A model generated the notes under the pieces. That model worked only from the letters and a program-made list of their open reading frames with translations. It was not told where the DNA came from and made no database searches. This document shows positions 1 through 15,074 of a DNA stretch of 64,000 nucleotides, piece by piece (within the stretch, counting starts at the first letter, position 1; each line of letters begins with the position of its first letter). The position numbers and the translations under genes were made by a program. Location of the stretch: contig NC_067120.1 of the NCBI RefSeq assembly GCF_021347895.1, positions 11,269,361-11,333,360 of the forward strand. The letters are read 5' to 3'. Source of the DNA: Acanthochromis polyacanthus (Eukaryota > Chordata > Actinopteri > Pomacentridae).

Positions 1-328
1 AATGCATAGGTCATGTGTTTCCTGTTAACTTTCAAAGGCTCCCTGATGCTGATTGAGGCCAGATTGAGAACTCTGTAGTGGTTTTGGATGACATGTTTTC
101 TACAACCGCTTGAGAATTGACGGGGTTTAAAAGTCTTCAGACTCATGGTTCAAACCATAACAAATAGCCTAAGCTTTGAAAATGAGTAGAAGTTTTTGAA
201 GAACATTTAACACAAACACAGATGCAGACATTGTCTTAAAGGCCCCCTGATGCAGCCAAAACACATTAGAACAAGCAAAGTGAAAACAGGAATGTACTTA
301 AGAATGATGGATTGCCATCAGTGCTCAC
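1..328 (-). other. tln2 intron after coding exon 18 (partial)
   Basis: AT-rich intron sequence beginning with the donor GTGAGC. No further talin exon or repeat is recognised. Confidence 0.7.
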
Positions 329-623
329 CAGCATCACCCATGGAAGTAAAAATGTTTTCAGTCACGTTCATAATTGTGTCTGTTGCCTGGTCGTAGCGTC
401 CGATGGGCTCTCCGCAGCTGGCGTAGTGGCGGACATGTTGCAGTAGGTCGCTGAGAGCCTGGCTCACCACACCAGCTGCTGCCCCAACTTGCTTGAGCAG
501 CTCGCCATCGTCACTGGCCGAGCGGCAAGCTTTGACACAGGTTTCCACAGAACGGTCCACCAGCTTCCCGGCCTCAACAAGCTGCTCCTGACACACTGGG
601 GAGCTGATGGTCGGACTCACCAC
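329..623 (-). CDS. tln2: tln2 coding exon 18 (residues 727-824), R2 into R3
   Basis: Encodes VVSPTISSPVCQEQLVEAGK, the helices through LLKQVGAAAGVVSQALSDLL, and ends with the start of R3 (YDQATDTIMNVTENIFTSMG). Acceptor GGCACAG, donor GCTG|GTGAGC after 329, with the next Gly codon split. This is the last tln2 exon in the window; the following exon (expected to begin with the rest of Gly-Glu-Met) is not within 1-328. Confidence 0.94.
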
Positions 624-3600
624 CTGTGCCACACATAGACGTTGACAGAAAATTCCAGATCATATACATACAGAGAGCATCTACGTTGATTCCTGTTTCA
701 GCTAACCAAGCACAACATGTGAAGCTTTTTAAAATAAAACTATAATCATTACTGATCATAAAAAATAACTTCTTCCATTCAAGATGTGACACAAAGATCT
801 TTGAACTAAAAGAAGTTCAACGTTTCTTATTTCCAAAGTAAACTCCAACAAAGCTGAAGCCTACATTCTGTTTGGATTATCTCCTATCTGGTGGTATGTC
901 CTTTACCTACTTGGCTGCTGAGATGGACAAGTTTTAGTTCAGTACCTTGGTGCAGGCTACCAGCTGTGAGGTGGACAGGGCGCACTGAGTGGCAGCTGCG
1001 ATCACCCGGTTCTGCAATATGGTGTCCTCGGCCACCTGGGCCACGTTCTTGGCCTTCAGGACTAACATAGCAGCTGCATTGGCCACTGCTTTGGCCAGAT
1101 TCATCAGAGTGTCCTGCAACATATTAATCAATGTCCTTCACTGAAACATCGCACAGCTGTGCACGTGACTGGGGGGATGAGGAAAGTAAATGTTTGTAAC
1201 CTGTTTTGTTCAGTTGATATAACGTGATTACTGCACTACTAGTGCACAAGGAACAACTGGAGTGTAACAGCAAACAGCACAAGGCAAAGAGTGATTATGG
1301 GTCACAGCATGCAAATAATATGTTATGTCTATAAGTATAACAATTGGAATTCAAACGACACTGTCTGAATGTAGTAGAAAATTTCTGGCTCAAGGTCAAT
1401 GAAACCAAGTTTGCGGATGATTTACGAGCCCTCTTCTCTGGGCATTAACACTAAAGACAGTGGTATCACAGCTGGAAGGAGGCATCCAAGCTGAGGTGTG
1501 TGTGGCAGGTAAATTAATTTCTGTGTAAAGGAATCAATGAGGCAGATAGTGCAGGATACAGATAAGTTTGTATTAATGGAGATCTGACACACTGGATCGT
1601 CATTTTACAACTGAAAGCTCTCATTCTGTCACCACGTTTCAAATCCACATAAAGTGACGATCTAATAATAAAGCCTGAGCTGATTACATAAGTTCGTACT
1701 GACATTTTTAAAAGGGGCCTGAGAATAAGTGTGTGTCTTCCTGTTTGGCCGGCAGTGTCATAGGAACAGTGAGTGGGTGTCGTCCAACCTGGAACTTCTC
1801 ATCAGTCTCGCCCTCCCCCATGTGGCGGAGCAGGTCCCCGCTGGCCTGTCCAATGCTTCCGGCTGCAGTCAGCACCGTCTGTCTGGGCTGCATGAGGATG
1901 ACATCACCACATTCATTACACAGGCCTGGCCTGTTTTCAGTGAGGGCCTCATGGATTCTCTAAAACAGTCTTTAGGGTCAAAAATCATCCCCAAAAAACC
2001 TTCTGTAATATATCTTCACTGGGACACTGACAAAAAGCATACAGTCCAACACTGCATGCGAATTTGTGACTACAGCGACTACAGTTGACGTCCAAATCAG
2101 CACAATAATCAGTAAGTGCCTCACCTCAGCGGCTGCAGGCTCAACAGATCTGAGCAGATCTGACACAGCTCCTGCCAGCATCCTGGCAGCACCCATGAGC
2201 TTGTGTCCACTGCCCACCTCATCGTCCATTAACGCCGCGAGCAGCTTGACACCCTTAGACATTTCCGTGAGGTTGGAGGAGATGGTGGTGATGGCGCAGC
2301 CCACTGCTGTGTAGTCAGTTTCTGTGGGCTCACCTGCAGAGGACAGAGAGCCATCATAACAAACCACATCTTTGCTGTGCATCTTAATTAGCTATGCTGC
2401 TGCCACATTGATTTAGCTGAGCCACGAGGCAGCTGCATGTCATATGCTGTAACACAAACATCAGTGTCAGTGTCATAATTAGAGGCTATTTGAAACGGTT
2501 CCGCAGAGATGAGCACGCTGAAGGAGCAAGTGGCCATGAAGATGAAAAACTTTGTTCTCGACACTGGAGTGAGGTTATGTGCAACAAAACAGATGGCAAG
2601 GTAAGATTAAAACCTGGCTGGAACTTGACTGGCATTGTGCCAATCAACATAGGGAGCAGAGACAGACGCTGCCAGTAAGCTGAGCTTCAGGACAAGTTCA
2701 AGATTTATTTATCAGTAGTAATATTTATAAGTATGTAACAAGGAGAACTGGGGCAAGCTTTGCTGTCAACATCAGTGAATGCTTAACACTGGCATAGGAA
2801 ACATTTATTGATTCATATCCTGGAGTTAAAATAATGTATATGAAAACAATATTTAGGCTGCTTCATATACATAGGCTGTTTTCTGTCAAGGACAGATTTT
2901 ACAAAACAGAAGTGAGCTGCAGAAATAAATGAAAACTCAAAATGATAGTATGTGTCATCCTTTAGCTATTTAGCTTTCTCCTGGGCACTCACCTGCAGTG
3001 AGATTGACCACAGATGCTGTTCCAGCGGTAATGGCATCGACCTGAGAGTGGATTTCATGTTTGGATTCATCCACTTTGTTCTGAACCCAAACCCTGGATG
3101 CCTTTTGGTGGGGGAGAATGAGAGTTATTGGCATTCATTACAGTGGGTGATTTTCAGCTCATATCAACTTCATTGCTCAGGATTAAAGGACTAAGGCAAT
3201 ACAATACCTATGGCTTTGGAAATGCTCGAGCATTAAATACAACCTCCACATTTGCAGTCAGTTCAAGATCCTAATTATATCTGAGAAATATGATGGACTT
3301 TGATGTGATTGGAATGCTTGATTCTTTTTAAGCTGTCTTTACTTTGCAAATCCAGAGGTTGTAACATGAGCAAGCTGAAGAAAGTGTTGAAAAAGTAGAA
3401 CTCAGTGGGTTGCTGTGATTGTGGGAATGTGGTGGGTCTATGCATAAGTGTCTTTTTTTCAAAACTGTGTAGTAACTGGTGTAGTATGACTCACTAAGTC
3501 GTGGCCCAGTGGAGGCAGATTATCTACATGTCCCAGGTCAGCCTGAGCCTGCTGCACAGCCTGCATACTGCTGTTGATGGTCCCCATCAGGGCCTGCTGG

Positions 3601-6600
3601 GCCAGACTCTGACAACAACAGCAACAGACAAACAGATAACAGACACTCAGTGTACAAATGACTAAACAAAATTAATTAAAAACACAACTGTGAAACTCAA
3701 GACTTGCATTTAAATATCTATAAACTGCAGGAGACAGATGGGCTTTTAGTGTGAAAATGAGGAACCTTCATTCTCTATCTCATTATCAGCGAGATGTGGT
3801 TATTTTCTGACAGCAGAGACCACAAGTAATATTTCAAACCCGGTGGATCAGATTTACATTAAAAAGGCGAGTATAACAGACCTGAACATCATGTTCTGAC
3901 ATTTCAAAAGAAAGCAGGATGGAGCCAACGTGCTACATCTTTCTCTCATTCATTCACATTCATATTTATTTGGTTCACAAACACGGCTTCCAAATTGCAG
4001 AGATTGACCCAGAGGTGGATGCTACAAATTCAATTACGGTAACAATCCAAAATCAAAATACAGTGAGACAGGAGGGAATATGACATTTATCTTTCAGGGT
4101 GTGAAAATACTCAGACTCACCAGTGGAGGCATGTGTCCTCTGTGCATCTGGCCTGTGGTGATTTGCTGCTGGGCTGACGGCATCGTGCCCATATTGAAGG
4201 TGTCGGGACCCCCAGTAGACCCAGACCGAATTATACCCGGAAGGGCTACTGAGCCGTGCTCCACACGACCTACCCGATTAAACTGCTGCTGCAAAATTGT
4301 GGACCTTATGCAGAAGAAAAAGAAAAAGAGGTCTGCAATGACTTTCATAATGAAACAACTTGTATTCATGAAGTTGTTTCATTGCGTGTGAATGTTATAT
4401 TTAACTTACATAATGTATGTAGATTTATACTATGATGTTCTAGCTATATGGAAAACAGGACTGACATAAAAGCATGTGTGCAGTGGAAAAATCAAGGTCA
4501 AACTACATGAAACACTGCCTTAACATTTTTATTCAGTGTTGGTGAACAATGCATTTCTTCTGATTTTCTATGACTTCCAATTCAGTTTAAATAATGCTCT
4601 GTTTTTACACTCAAAACTGACATAGGGAGGTATTACAGAGTTCTTTCAAATTATTATTTGACTGGATCTTTAAATCCTGATTGCTCCAGATGATAACATA
4701 ACTGTCACCAATTGAGATGACAAAAATGACTAAATTATAATTAAAACAATTATCACGGACCAACAACTGTTCCCACAGCGAGCAGGCATTGTCAGAAGAA
4801 ATATTGTACAGAAAAATGTGTTTTCATGCCCAACTCAACAGATGCTCCTGACTCCAATGGTTAATTATGGCTTGTTTTGAGAGGCAGCAATTATGTTTTT
4901 GTACTGAGAACCACAACATGAGTCAATTGGCCCATAAGCAGCAGGAATATGATGCCCCAGTCTGCCAGAGAGCGGTTTCACAAAGAGCCATGTGGCTTTC
5001 CAGTGACAACAAATTTCCAACCCTGTGCGATAGAACCCTGGTCCATCAGCTTTACCTTCATTTCCACTAGGCACTAAGTTACAAGAGAAAATCAGGGGAG
5101 ACAGCACCCAGTCGGGAATAAAAAAATTACAGCTTCAAATTAGTTGATATCTTAACCTGTGTGATATCTTAACTTTCAAATGATGCAGCTTTCATTTGCA
5201 AAATAAGATTTTACCCCGAGGCCATTAAAAAAAAAAAAAAAAAACATCCAAGGAAACACTTTAACAAACTGCATTCTAAAATAGCCAGAACAGTGTTAGC
5301 AGTATTTTAAAATTACAAGTGCTGTTTTTGGGTTTAATTCAAACATTACCTCTCTTGGGGAGTACTATGCTGGGCAGGCAGAAATGTAATTACATGCACA
5401 ATTAAACAGTGAGGTTTTGAATTCATGAAGAATAACGAGACTGTGTTCACTGAATCAGAATGGTCAGCTCTTTACTACAGCAGATAATGCACAAATACCA
5501 CTCACTTCTTTGGTGAAACCGATTCCTCCAGCATAGTGGATTCTTCATCTCCCTCAAGACCAAAGCGATCCTTACTCTGTTTCTGTAGAGGCATCACAGT
5601 GAACACTGTAGGCTTCATGTACAGAGAACGGAATGCTTATCTTGTTAATTCAATGAGCTTTATGGAAAATTACTTGCCTTTTTCAGAATGATGTCAATGT
5701 ATCCAGCAATAAGTTGGGATATCTGCTCTCCCTCTGTAGTCTGAACAGAGTAGTAACTTTCCTGGTACTCTCCAAAATCCTGTACAATGCATTAGAGATA
5801 CAAGTTCAGGAAAAGTCAAGTGTCCCTCCAGTCACTGTATCTTAACATCTGCCCAACGCTGCAAAATATTCAACTCATAGTAATGGCATTCTAATTTGTG
5901 CACAAATTAAAAAAAATGCCTCGCTTGGGGTGACGACCTGAATAAACTTGGCAGCACCTTCATCATTTCTACTGTTAATGAAATGAAAAACTGACTGCGT
6001 TTCTGCGTAGCATCCTTTCTCTCCAAAGATCTGATTAAAAACGAGATGTAATGAATGTGAAAACTGCTCACTTCAAAGCATGCAACAAAAACACATGGGT
6101 GAGCTTTTTTTTTTTTTTTTTTTAGTTTAAAATCAATGTTGGCAAATATACCTCAGAGTACATTTCAAAATTTGCATAATATATTAATCTTTAAATGGAG
6201 TATCCTCTTTCGGTACAGGAAGAAAGCAGCCAACAGCTGGTAAAGAAAATTAAAAAGGTTTTCAGATAAATAATACATCCAAATTCTGCACATTCTCCCC
6301 CAGGAACCTATTGTTAACTCAGATGAAATAGCTGGCTTGTACGATAAAAACATTCAATATTGCATTCTGAGGTCTCAACAATTTTTTGGATGCATTGGAA
6401 AATATAAATTGGGGAGTGAATATGTGGTGCAGAGTTATGTCCAATACACTGTGTAAAAAATGCATGAATAGCACTGGGAGTGTACAAGTAGAGGTGAGGG
6501 CTGGATGCAAAGGGTCACGCAGTACCAAGGTGAAGCTCTTGGGGGAGGCTGCCCATCTCTTGACTGTTGTCAGAGGCCATTCCTGCACCACATCCTTCGT

Positions 6601-9600
6601 CTTCTCATCCACTCGCATCACTGACTCCTTGGTTATCCCGAGCAGCCGCGGGACCAGTTTATTTTTACCCTTCATCTTTTCCTGTCAGATAGGAAAACAT
6701 CAGACAACATTTATGTTGGTGCTAAACACCTACACAGATGATTCATTCAAGGCGCGAACGCAAAATCATTGTGCCATTCTGCTGGTGCTGCTGTAATACG
6801 CATGCCGTGTCTGTGGCTTGGAGGCCCGAATGGAGAAGGAGGAGGAGGAGGAGGAGAAGGGCAGCTGCGAACTGACCCAGCAGAGTTCAACCTTGTTTAA
6901 CTGCTGCTTTATTGAAAAGGGTCTCCACAGGCTTTAGTCACTGTCAGCGCAGCAGCATGGTACTTCCACCAGCTCTGTTCCTGACCAGCTCCACTGCCCT
7001 CCACTCTCTGCCCACTGAAAATCTATTACAGCTCACTTCAGACACCAAGCCTACACTTGGCTCCCCTCCAGGGGTTGTGAAGGACAAAACAAAAATTAGC
7101 AGTGTGTAGAGATGAGGAGTTAAAAATCTATATATTTAAAGTCTCCAAGGTTTTCTTTTTTTTTTTGTCTCATTTGGTCAAAATGGAGAAATCTAAGAAT
7201 TGAACAAAAGCCAATAAGTTAAATCATTTTTAGGTTCTGTGCTTTAACACACAAGGACAGATAACATTATATTAGTGTTCATGATATCTTTGTGCTAAGG
7301 GTTTTTAAAAATCTCCATTGTTTTAGGCTACATTACTTGGATGTCACAATTACCAAGGCTGTATTCAAGCAGGAAGTGTGATTTTCTAATCTGAAGTGCA
7401 AAGCCGAGGTCTTATGTTATTTTTAGTTGTTTAACCTTGGTTATTGTAGCAGAAAATCTGCTTGTGCAAGACAATGCAACAGTGAAGTGGATATTGTTCA
7501 TGTACACACCTGCAGTAAACACATAACTGAACATGGTTATTTACTTCCATTATACAGTATTTTCATTTCTGTTGCGTTCGCAGCAACAGAGGGCTTGCCA
7601 ACCCAAAACCTGCAGTGATTAAAGACTGACAGATGAAAAATGGAAGGTTACAATGAATGCTTCAACAAAGCCAGGTCTGTGCTTTTGCTTTTGCAGGCAT
7701 CAAGAGCAGAGTGCAGCTGGAGTGAATTATTTAACAGAGTCTTGAAATCTCCATCACTACATCTCCTCATTGAACACAGACAGTGCTCGTACATGTAGAT
7801 GCACACGCACTTTCTCATATGCACACAAAGATAATTTGAACCCTGCAGTGTCCTTTAACTACGGGGCCAAACATTCCATTTATCGTCCATTAAGACCCCA
7901 GCAGACAACTGCACTCTTCCTCTTCTTTCCCTCTTTCCTGCAAGTTCGTAGCCAAATGGGCTGCTGTCAGAGAGCTTTTATAATACCTAGTGGTGCAACT
8001 TCATCCCATTCACACGCTGCACTTCCATTCCACTTCTGTGTTTGCCAAACCAGAACAGAACAGAATTGCTATTGTCACAAGTATTTCACAGCACCGAGTG
8101 TGCTGCTGAACGGCGAGCGAACAAGCTTCCACTCTGAAGATTCTGATTTGTTGTGATAATGGAGCTTTTGGTGTTTTCAACAAGCTTTCATACCTGTTTG
8201 ACATCACAGTGAGTGTCAGAGCGACTTTCCAATCACAGCTGCTGCTCATTTTTACAGTAGCATTGTACGCCTGTTTGCTATAACCAGATGAATCATTAAA
8301 TTGAAATTAGTTAATCATTACTACGGAGAAATTCTGGTTTGATTTCAATATCATTAGCCCACATTTGTATCAATTGTGCTGATAATGTAGTGTAAGTTAA
8401 ATTCTGGGATCTGCAAATGCTGCAACATGGCAGCAACATAATTAAATGAGGAAAGAAACATGAACTGTCAGAATGTCACACTTGCAAACAAGCCAAATGT
8501 TTAGCCAGAGTAGCTATCAGTGTATTTGGAGGTAAAACCAAACGGGCGCACCCCCAGAAAGTACAAAGATCCCTCACTGCACACAAATAATACAAGATCA
8601 AAGTTGTAAGCGTCCTGTAAAGGTAGAAACATAGACCATATGTAAAGATAGACAGCCCTACTTTATATGTTTCTTGAACAGCACAAGCTCAGTGCGGCTC
8701 CAGCTGTCGCCATTTTGTCAGTGCCTGACTCCTCCTAACTTCCAGCTAATCCAAAATTGAGCAAAGAGGTGGCATATGAGTGGATCTGACCACACCTGTC
8801 TTTCACTCAAAGCTGCCATAGCTTTAGTTATTCATATCTTTATATCATACAATTTTAACAGATGACTTACATAAAAGGTTAGCATTATAAAATTGTCATG
8901 AATGGGAATATTAGCAATAGAGACCAAGATCATTTTTGTATCAGGCTGCAAATATGTCTATCTCTGCTGCAAAGGTGGGCATTTTAACATGGGGGTCCAT
9001 TGGGATTGCATCACTTTTGGAGCCTGCCTCAAGTAGCCATTTGAGGAACTGCAGGTTTTAGCACTTTGGCATTGGTTTCATTTTTTTTTTTAGGCCCGCA
9101 GGAAATCAGAAATCACTTTTTTTGTGAGAATTTTATGCATATTTTCTGTTGCACCTATGAATCAGGTGCATGTGTAACAAATACTATCTTCTTTTCCACA
9201 CTAACTCGGCATGAATGTAGCTCTTACCTTCACCAGGAAAAAAGAAACTCCATATGTCTGCAGGGACCTGGCAAGCTTCACATACTTCACTTTCCCTTCA
9301 ATCTCTGTCATCTCTCCACAGTTTTTATGATCCTGGAAAAACAACAGTTACATCTCCGACTTAGACTGATTATTACACACGTTAATGTACTTTTTGAAAT
9401 GATGCAGTCTGCATGTTATGAATGTATGCAGGCCTTAACAGAGAACAAATTAATACAATCTCAATGGGCTGCCAAACGCCTCAAACACGATTTTTTTAAA
9501 TGCAACATTCAAGCAATGTGATGCACATACTTGGAATATTTTCTTCTCGGACCCTCTTTGCTTGATGTACTCTTTAGGTAGGAACTCCTTCAGGCTACGG

Positions 9601-12600
9601 AGATAAATGACATTTTTGCATGGTTACTTGTTTGACCTACAGGCATTTCCTTTCCTATTAACATACTTCTACATATGAGGTCATTCTTGCCTTAGTGTCT
9701 ACATATCAGAAAACAGTTGTAACAGCTGACATCACCCCTGAGCTTTCCACTGGAGGAAATCCCAAAAGCTACAGCTTGTACTGAAGCAGGAGATAACTAC
9801 TGTACAGCTGTGAACTGATCATATAAAAAAGCACAACACACTGTCTGTGCACACTTATCGTGAATGCGGATATCAGTGCATCTTTGTTGATAAGGAAAGC
9901 TTACTCCAGGAAACCAGGCTTGTGTTTGTGCTCCGCATGGGGTCCGAACTGGATCTGAGCCTGGATCCCTGCAAACTCACAGGCTTTATCAAAGGAGACA
10001 GGGTGGGATCCATTCAATATATCATCCCTAGCCTGGAGGAGACATGAGAAGAGGCAAGGGGGGGAGAGTAAGCGAAGAGGCAGTAACACACATCCAGGAA
10101 AAAGAACTACAAAGACATGAGAATTATCCAAAATTCACCCAACAGAGCTCTGTAATGAGCACTTCATTGTGTGCTTTGGATGCACTGTGGTTTCTGAAAG
10201 GATATCTTCTAAATGAATGACTAATAAGAAGTGTGGCTCTGGAGTACATACATCATAACTGAGACTCATTCACACAGGGGAGCCAAATAAGATTTGCTTG
10301 TGACAATAAAAGAAATTCTGCCGGCTTTCAAATGTAACAGCTTCAACAATTTGTCATCACAGCCCATTATGTGTTATTAAAAAGGAAAACACATTACACA
10401 AATGCATCAGTCCTTCACAGTATCCCATCTGCATTACAGAATGGTCCGCAGTATGTTGTTAAGAAATCTAATGACTGAATGTTTTTTAATATTATTATTA
10501 CAGAGAAAAAAAACCCTCATGCTTGTTTGGTGCTGTGGAGACATAATTTATGTTTCAATGCATTTTCAGGAGATCGTCTACATTATCTTCACCATTTAGG
10601 TAGATGGAAAGGGAGAAGCCTTTGTTGACATCACTCAAATAGTCGTCCCTGTTTGCAGTTTTCTCCAGGGGGCAGTCAGCTCTGCCTCTCTCTCTCTCCG
10701 CTCTCACTCGCTCTCTTTCTAGTTCACTGCTGCAAATTTAATGGCTCCAAAAGCTGAGAGGCCTTGCTGACAGTGAGAAAGGCTCCATCAGTGCTTTTAG
10801 CATTAGCATATCAGTGCACAGCGTGGACTCTACTCCTTCTTACGTCCCATTACATCAATGAAAAACTAAGCAGCAGCTTACTGCTGTAATGAGGACAACA
10901 ATCTCCTCTACTCACAATCAAGTCCTTTCCCAAGTGCAATTCACTGTGGAGTGCATAAGCTCTCGCTGAACACAAGACGACACTCTAAAATTAGCCCTCA
11001 CACATGCCATTCACTGATGCTGCTCACTAGACAGTATTATTCTGAAGTGTGACGCCAGGAATAATGAGACTATACGCACTGGTTTTAGAGTCAGTATTGT
11101 TTCGTGTATGCAGATTAGCTACTGAGTGTAAAGAATCTACCACTCAGAAAATCAGGCACAGATTCAGTTCATTTCACATTTGTTGTATTAGATGCGCACA
11201 GCATGTTTTCCCGCTGTTTTGGAGTTTCCTCCTGATGTGTTTGCACAAATAAATAGTTTCAGAAATCTAGACAAGCTTAACCTGGTTTTGGGAAAATTAA
11301 AACCTGTTACAGTTAGTACCACGGGATGTAAACTACCTATCCAGTTTTTGCAGGTGTGTACTGGGGATCCCAGTTCTTTGTCACTGTGATAAATAATATG
11401 ATGATAATTGATGCATTGATGACCTACACTCTAAATTCAATGTGAAAGTTAAACACCGGTAATGCTGAGGGTACGTTTTATCGGTCATTCCTCTCATCTT
11501 CCATTACTGGTGATGAGATAAGGGAGTCAATATCCAGCAGAGCAGTAAATGTAACAGCGGTCAGGTAGCCAGGAACAAAAGTATTGCTGAGTTGGTCCAG
11601 AAATGATGGCATAATATAGAATGTTCAGCAACTTGGATACTAGCCTGTTAGAACCGTGTATCCAAGGTAAATAAATGGTTTCTCTGTGTTCCATGTAAAT
11701 ATAGTATCCTACTTATGAGGAAGGATCCGAGCAAAGGCTCTGATCTTTGGTGAGGTCGGAGTGGTGAGGGGAGCTGCACAGCAGGTGGTGTTGGGAGGCG
11801 CTCTGATCAGAGTAAAGGGAGAGATGTCAGGCTGTAATAGTCACACTGTGCACCTGCATGAATATTATTGGAGGCTGCTAGAGAGCTAATGGTTAACACA
11901 GCTGTGAGTGAGACAATTACTGTGAAGCACGAATGAAACAGCTCATGCTTACATAGTGCTGTGAAAAAGTATTAGCCCCCCTACAGGTATCCTATTTTTG
12001 CATAGTTGTCACACTTAAATGTTTCAGATCATTAATTTAATTTCAATATAAGACAAGGATATCCCAAGAAAACACAAAAATACTATTTTAAAATGAGGAT
12101 TTCATTTACTGAGGGAAAATGCTGTCCATCTTTCCCTTTGTGAAAAAGTAATTGTCCCCTTAACTACAAATCTACCAAATGACCAAATTGCTTGGACAGT
12201 TGGGTTCAATTTCACCAGATACACTCACATATGATTACTGCCAGGCTTGTTGAATCTAAACTTCACCTAAATAGAACCTGTCTGGCATTGTGAAGTAGCA
12301 AAAGGGCCTCAAAAACAACCAATGATACCATGTTGTAAAGAGATTCATGAGCAGATGTGAAATAAAGTCATTGACATTTAACAGTCTGGGAAGGGTTACA
12401 AAGTCATTACTAAGGCTCTTGGACTCCAGTGGACCACAGTGAGAGACATTATCCACAAATCGAGAAAACATGGAACAGTGGTGAACCTTCCTAGGAACAG
12501 CCAGCCTACCAACATTTCTCCAAGAGTGTGTCCATATCTAGTCCAGGAGGTCACACAAGAACCCAGACGAACATCAAAAGAACTGCAGGCCTCATTGACT

Positions 12601-15002
12601 TCAGCTAAGGTCCGTGTACATGATTCCACTATAAAGGGAGACACTTGGCTAAAATGGCATCATGGAGGGTTGACCTAAAAGAACATTAAAGCTCATCTTG
12701 CATTTGTGATGGTTTGGGGCTTCTTCGTTTCCACAGGCCCTGGATGACTTGTCATAACTGATGGAGCCATGAATCCTGCTCATCTATCAGTTCATGACCT
12801 AAAGCTCAAGCACAGCTGGTTTATCCAGCAAGAAAATGACCCAAAGGACATAAGCAATCTGCCTCTGAAAGGCTCAAAAAGAACAAAATTTAGGTTTTGG
12901 TATGGCCGAGTCAAAGTCTGGACTTCAATTCAAACGAGATGCTGTGGCAAGACCATAAAAGGGCTGTTCAGGCTTGAATCCATCTAATGTGGACAAAATA
13001 AAACTATTCTGCAGAGAAGAGTGGACCAGAATTCCTCCATGGCAAAGTCAAAGACTGCTCACAAGCAATTGCAAACATTTAACTGCAGCTGTTGCTGCCA
13101 AGGGTGGACCAACCAGTTATTAGGTTCAGAGAGCAATTACTATTTCACAGGGGCAATGTACGTTTTCAATTAATCTTCAATAAACCATAATTTAAAAACT
13201 GCATCTCTGTCTAATATTAAATACATACAAACATTAGCTTGATGAGAAATGTTAAAAATATGCAAAAATAGAAGAAAACAGGAAAGGCATATACTTTTTC
13301 ACAGCACTGTATACTGTAATATTCCACTTGTCACTGCTTTTGTGAGATTTATTCTGTGACGAATCACACAGTAGAGTTTACTATTGACATGACAATTGAT
13401 TCACTGGCCATCTTATTTCAGATCGCTCCTTACTTTAAGCAGTCAATTGGATTTGTATTTTGTAAAATGACCAGCCGTATAATTCTGCCATGTTTGTCAA
13501 GAGACTAGACGGCAAGCACAGACCCTGAATTTCTCATAGCGAACATGGCAAGTGATACAGGAGCTGGTTCTACGACATTTTAATAGAGCTGCATGAGTGG
13601 AAGTGAAACACAAGACATCAGAAGCTGTGACACATACAGCCTGAGGCTGGAACACTGAGGTCAAGCAGCCCGCCATGGCCCAGCAGAGCACACCGAGTAT
13701 AATACAGCCATAAAAATAAATGCTGACATAGGGATGGATGAAAGAAACTAAATGCACACTGTGTATGATTGCTGTTGCTGCTAATGAATAGGTGAGTAAA
13801 GGAACAATATTTAATACCAATTTAAGAATGCAGCGATCTTTCTTCCCTGCTTTTTCTCAGTACTGTTATTTTTTTTTTCAGTAAAGCAAAAATGCTTCAT
13901 AAGCTGTAAAAATGCTGTCACTACGAAAGGATGTAACAGTCTGTAGGATAGCAGATGCTTGGTTGATAAAGAGGTGATGGAGACCAGATTTACGAATGCA
14001 TACTATCTTGAAGGCATATTATTTATCTGTCCCTTCTCTGGACTCTGCTGTCTATTGAATAAATAATGATAAATAATATATTAATACGTGAGCAGCCATA
14101 AAAGCAAAGAAGCAAGACACACTGGGTGATGCTATTGCTATGGAGGTTTGTCTTGGTCTTAGAACAAATAAAAAGGGAGTGGCTGCATAGTAAAGGAGAT
14201 TAGTCTGTTACTGGCAGAGCTTCCATTATGTGTGTGTGTGTGTGTGTGTGGGTGGGTGGCTGGGTCTGAAATCATGGAAGCTTCAAATCATGAATAAATG
14301 TTTGAGATCATTGCAAATTTGCAGGGGTACCCTCCCAAAGAATTGCCAGCAATAATGTCATCGTCTGTACAATCTGATTTCAATTATTCGATACGACTGA
14401 GTTTCTGGGAATTGCTGGAATCATGAATGAGGGCTGTTAAAAGGGAAAATGAAGGGACTAAAAACCTGCATTAAAAAAATGAAAGCAAAGAAAGAGCAAG
14501 AAAAGCCCGAGGTGAGTTCCACTCCGCTAAAGATCTCTCTTCTGGCTCTGTTCAGTCTTTTTAACACAGTGACAAATTAGAGCCATCGCTATGTGGAGAG
14601 GATCTGTGATCAGAGTAGCAATCCGAGAGTGTGTGAGGCAGAGGCAACGAGGGAAAGATATACGGGGAAGGGCAAGGGCAGGGGGCGGAGTTGTTATTGT
14701 GAAAGGAAATATGAGTCTGTGTTGAGAGGAGACTGTGATGTGCACAGTGCTGTAATGTGTGCCAGGGTAAAAGAGGGTGGGGATGTGACTATGTCAGAAT
14801 GTGTAAGAGATGGAGAGGGATTTGAGACAGGCAAACTGGAAGGGAAGGAAATGGAGGGTAAAAAAAATAAAGGCAAAAACAGGAACAGACAGATAGAAGG
14901 GAGGAGAGCATCTGGAGCAGACGGGGAGGGTGGATGGCTGGGTGTCTGTTCTGAACATATTCAAGAACTCCTAAAGCAGCTGAGATTGAGTCAAATATGA
15001 AC

Positions 15003-15074
<72 letters not shown>

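Larger units (their letters stand above)
624..4120 (-). other. short tln2 introns between exons 13-18
   Basis: The non-exonic parts (624-945, 1114-1788, 1888-2124, 2334-2992, 3102-3494, 3609-4120) are AT-rich introns of 0.2 to 0.7 kb with GT-AG ends. No internal gene, RNA or recognised repeat was seen in them. Confidence 0.75.

Noticed and set aside
9066..9521. 151-codon plus-strand open frame
   Set aside because: It overlaps tln2 coding exon 8 on the other strand and part of an interspersed repeat.
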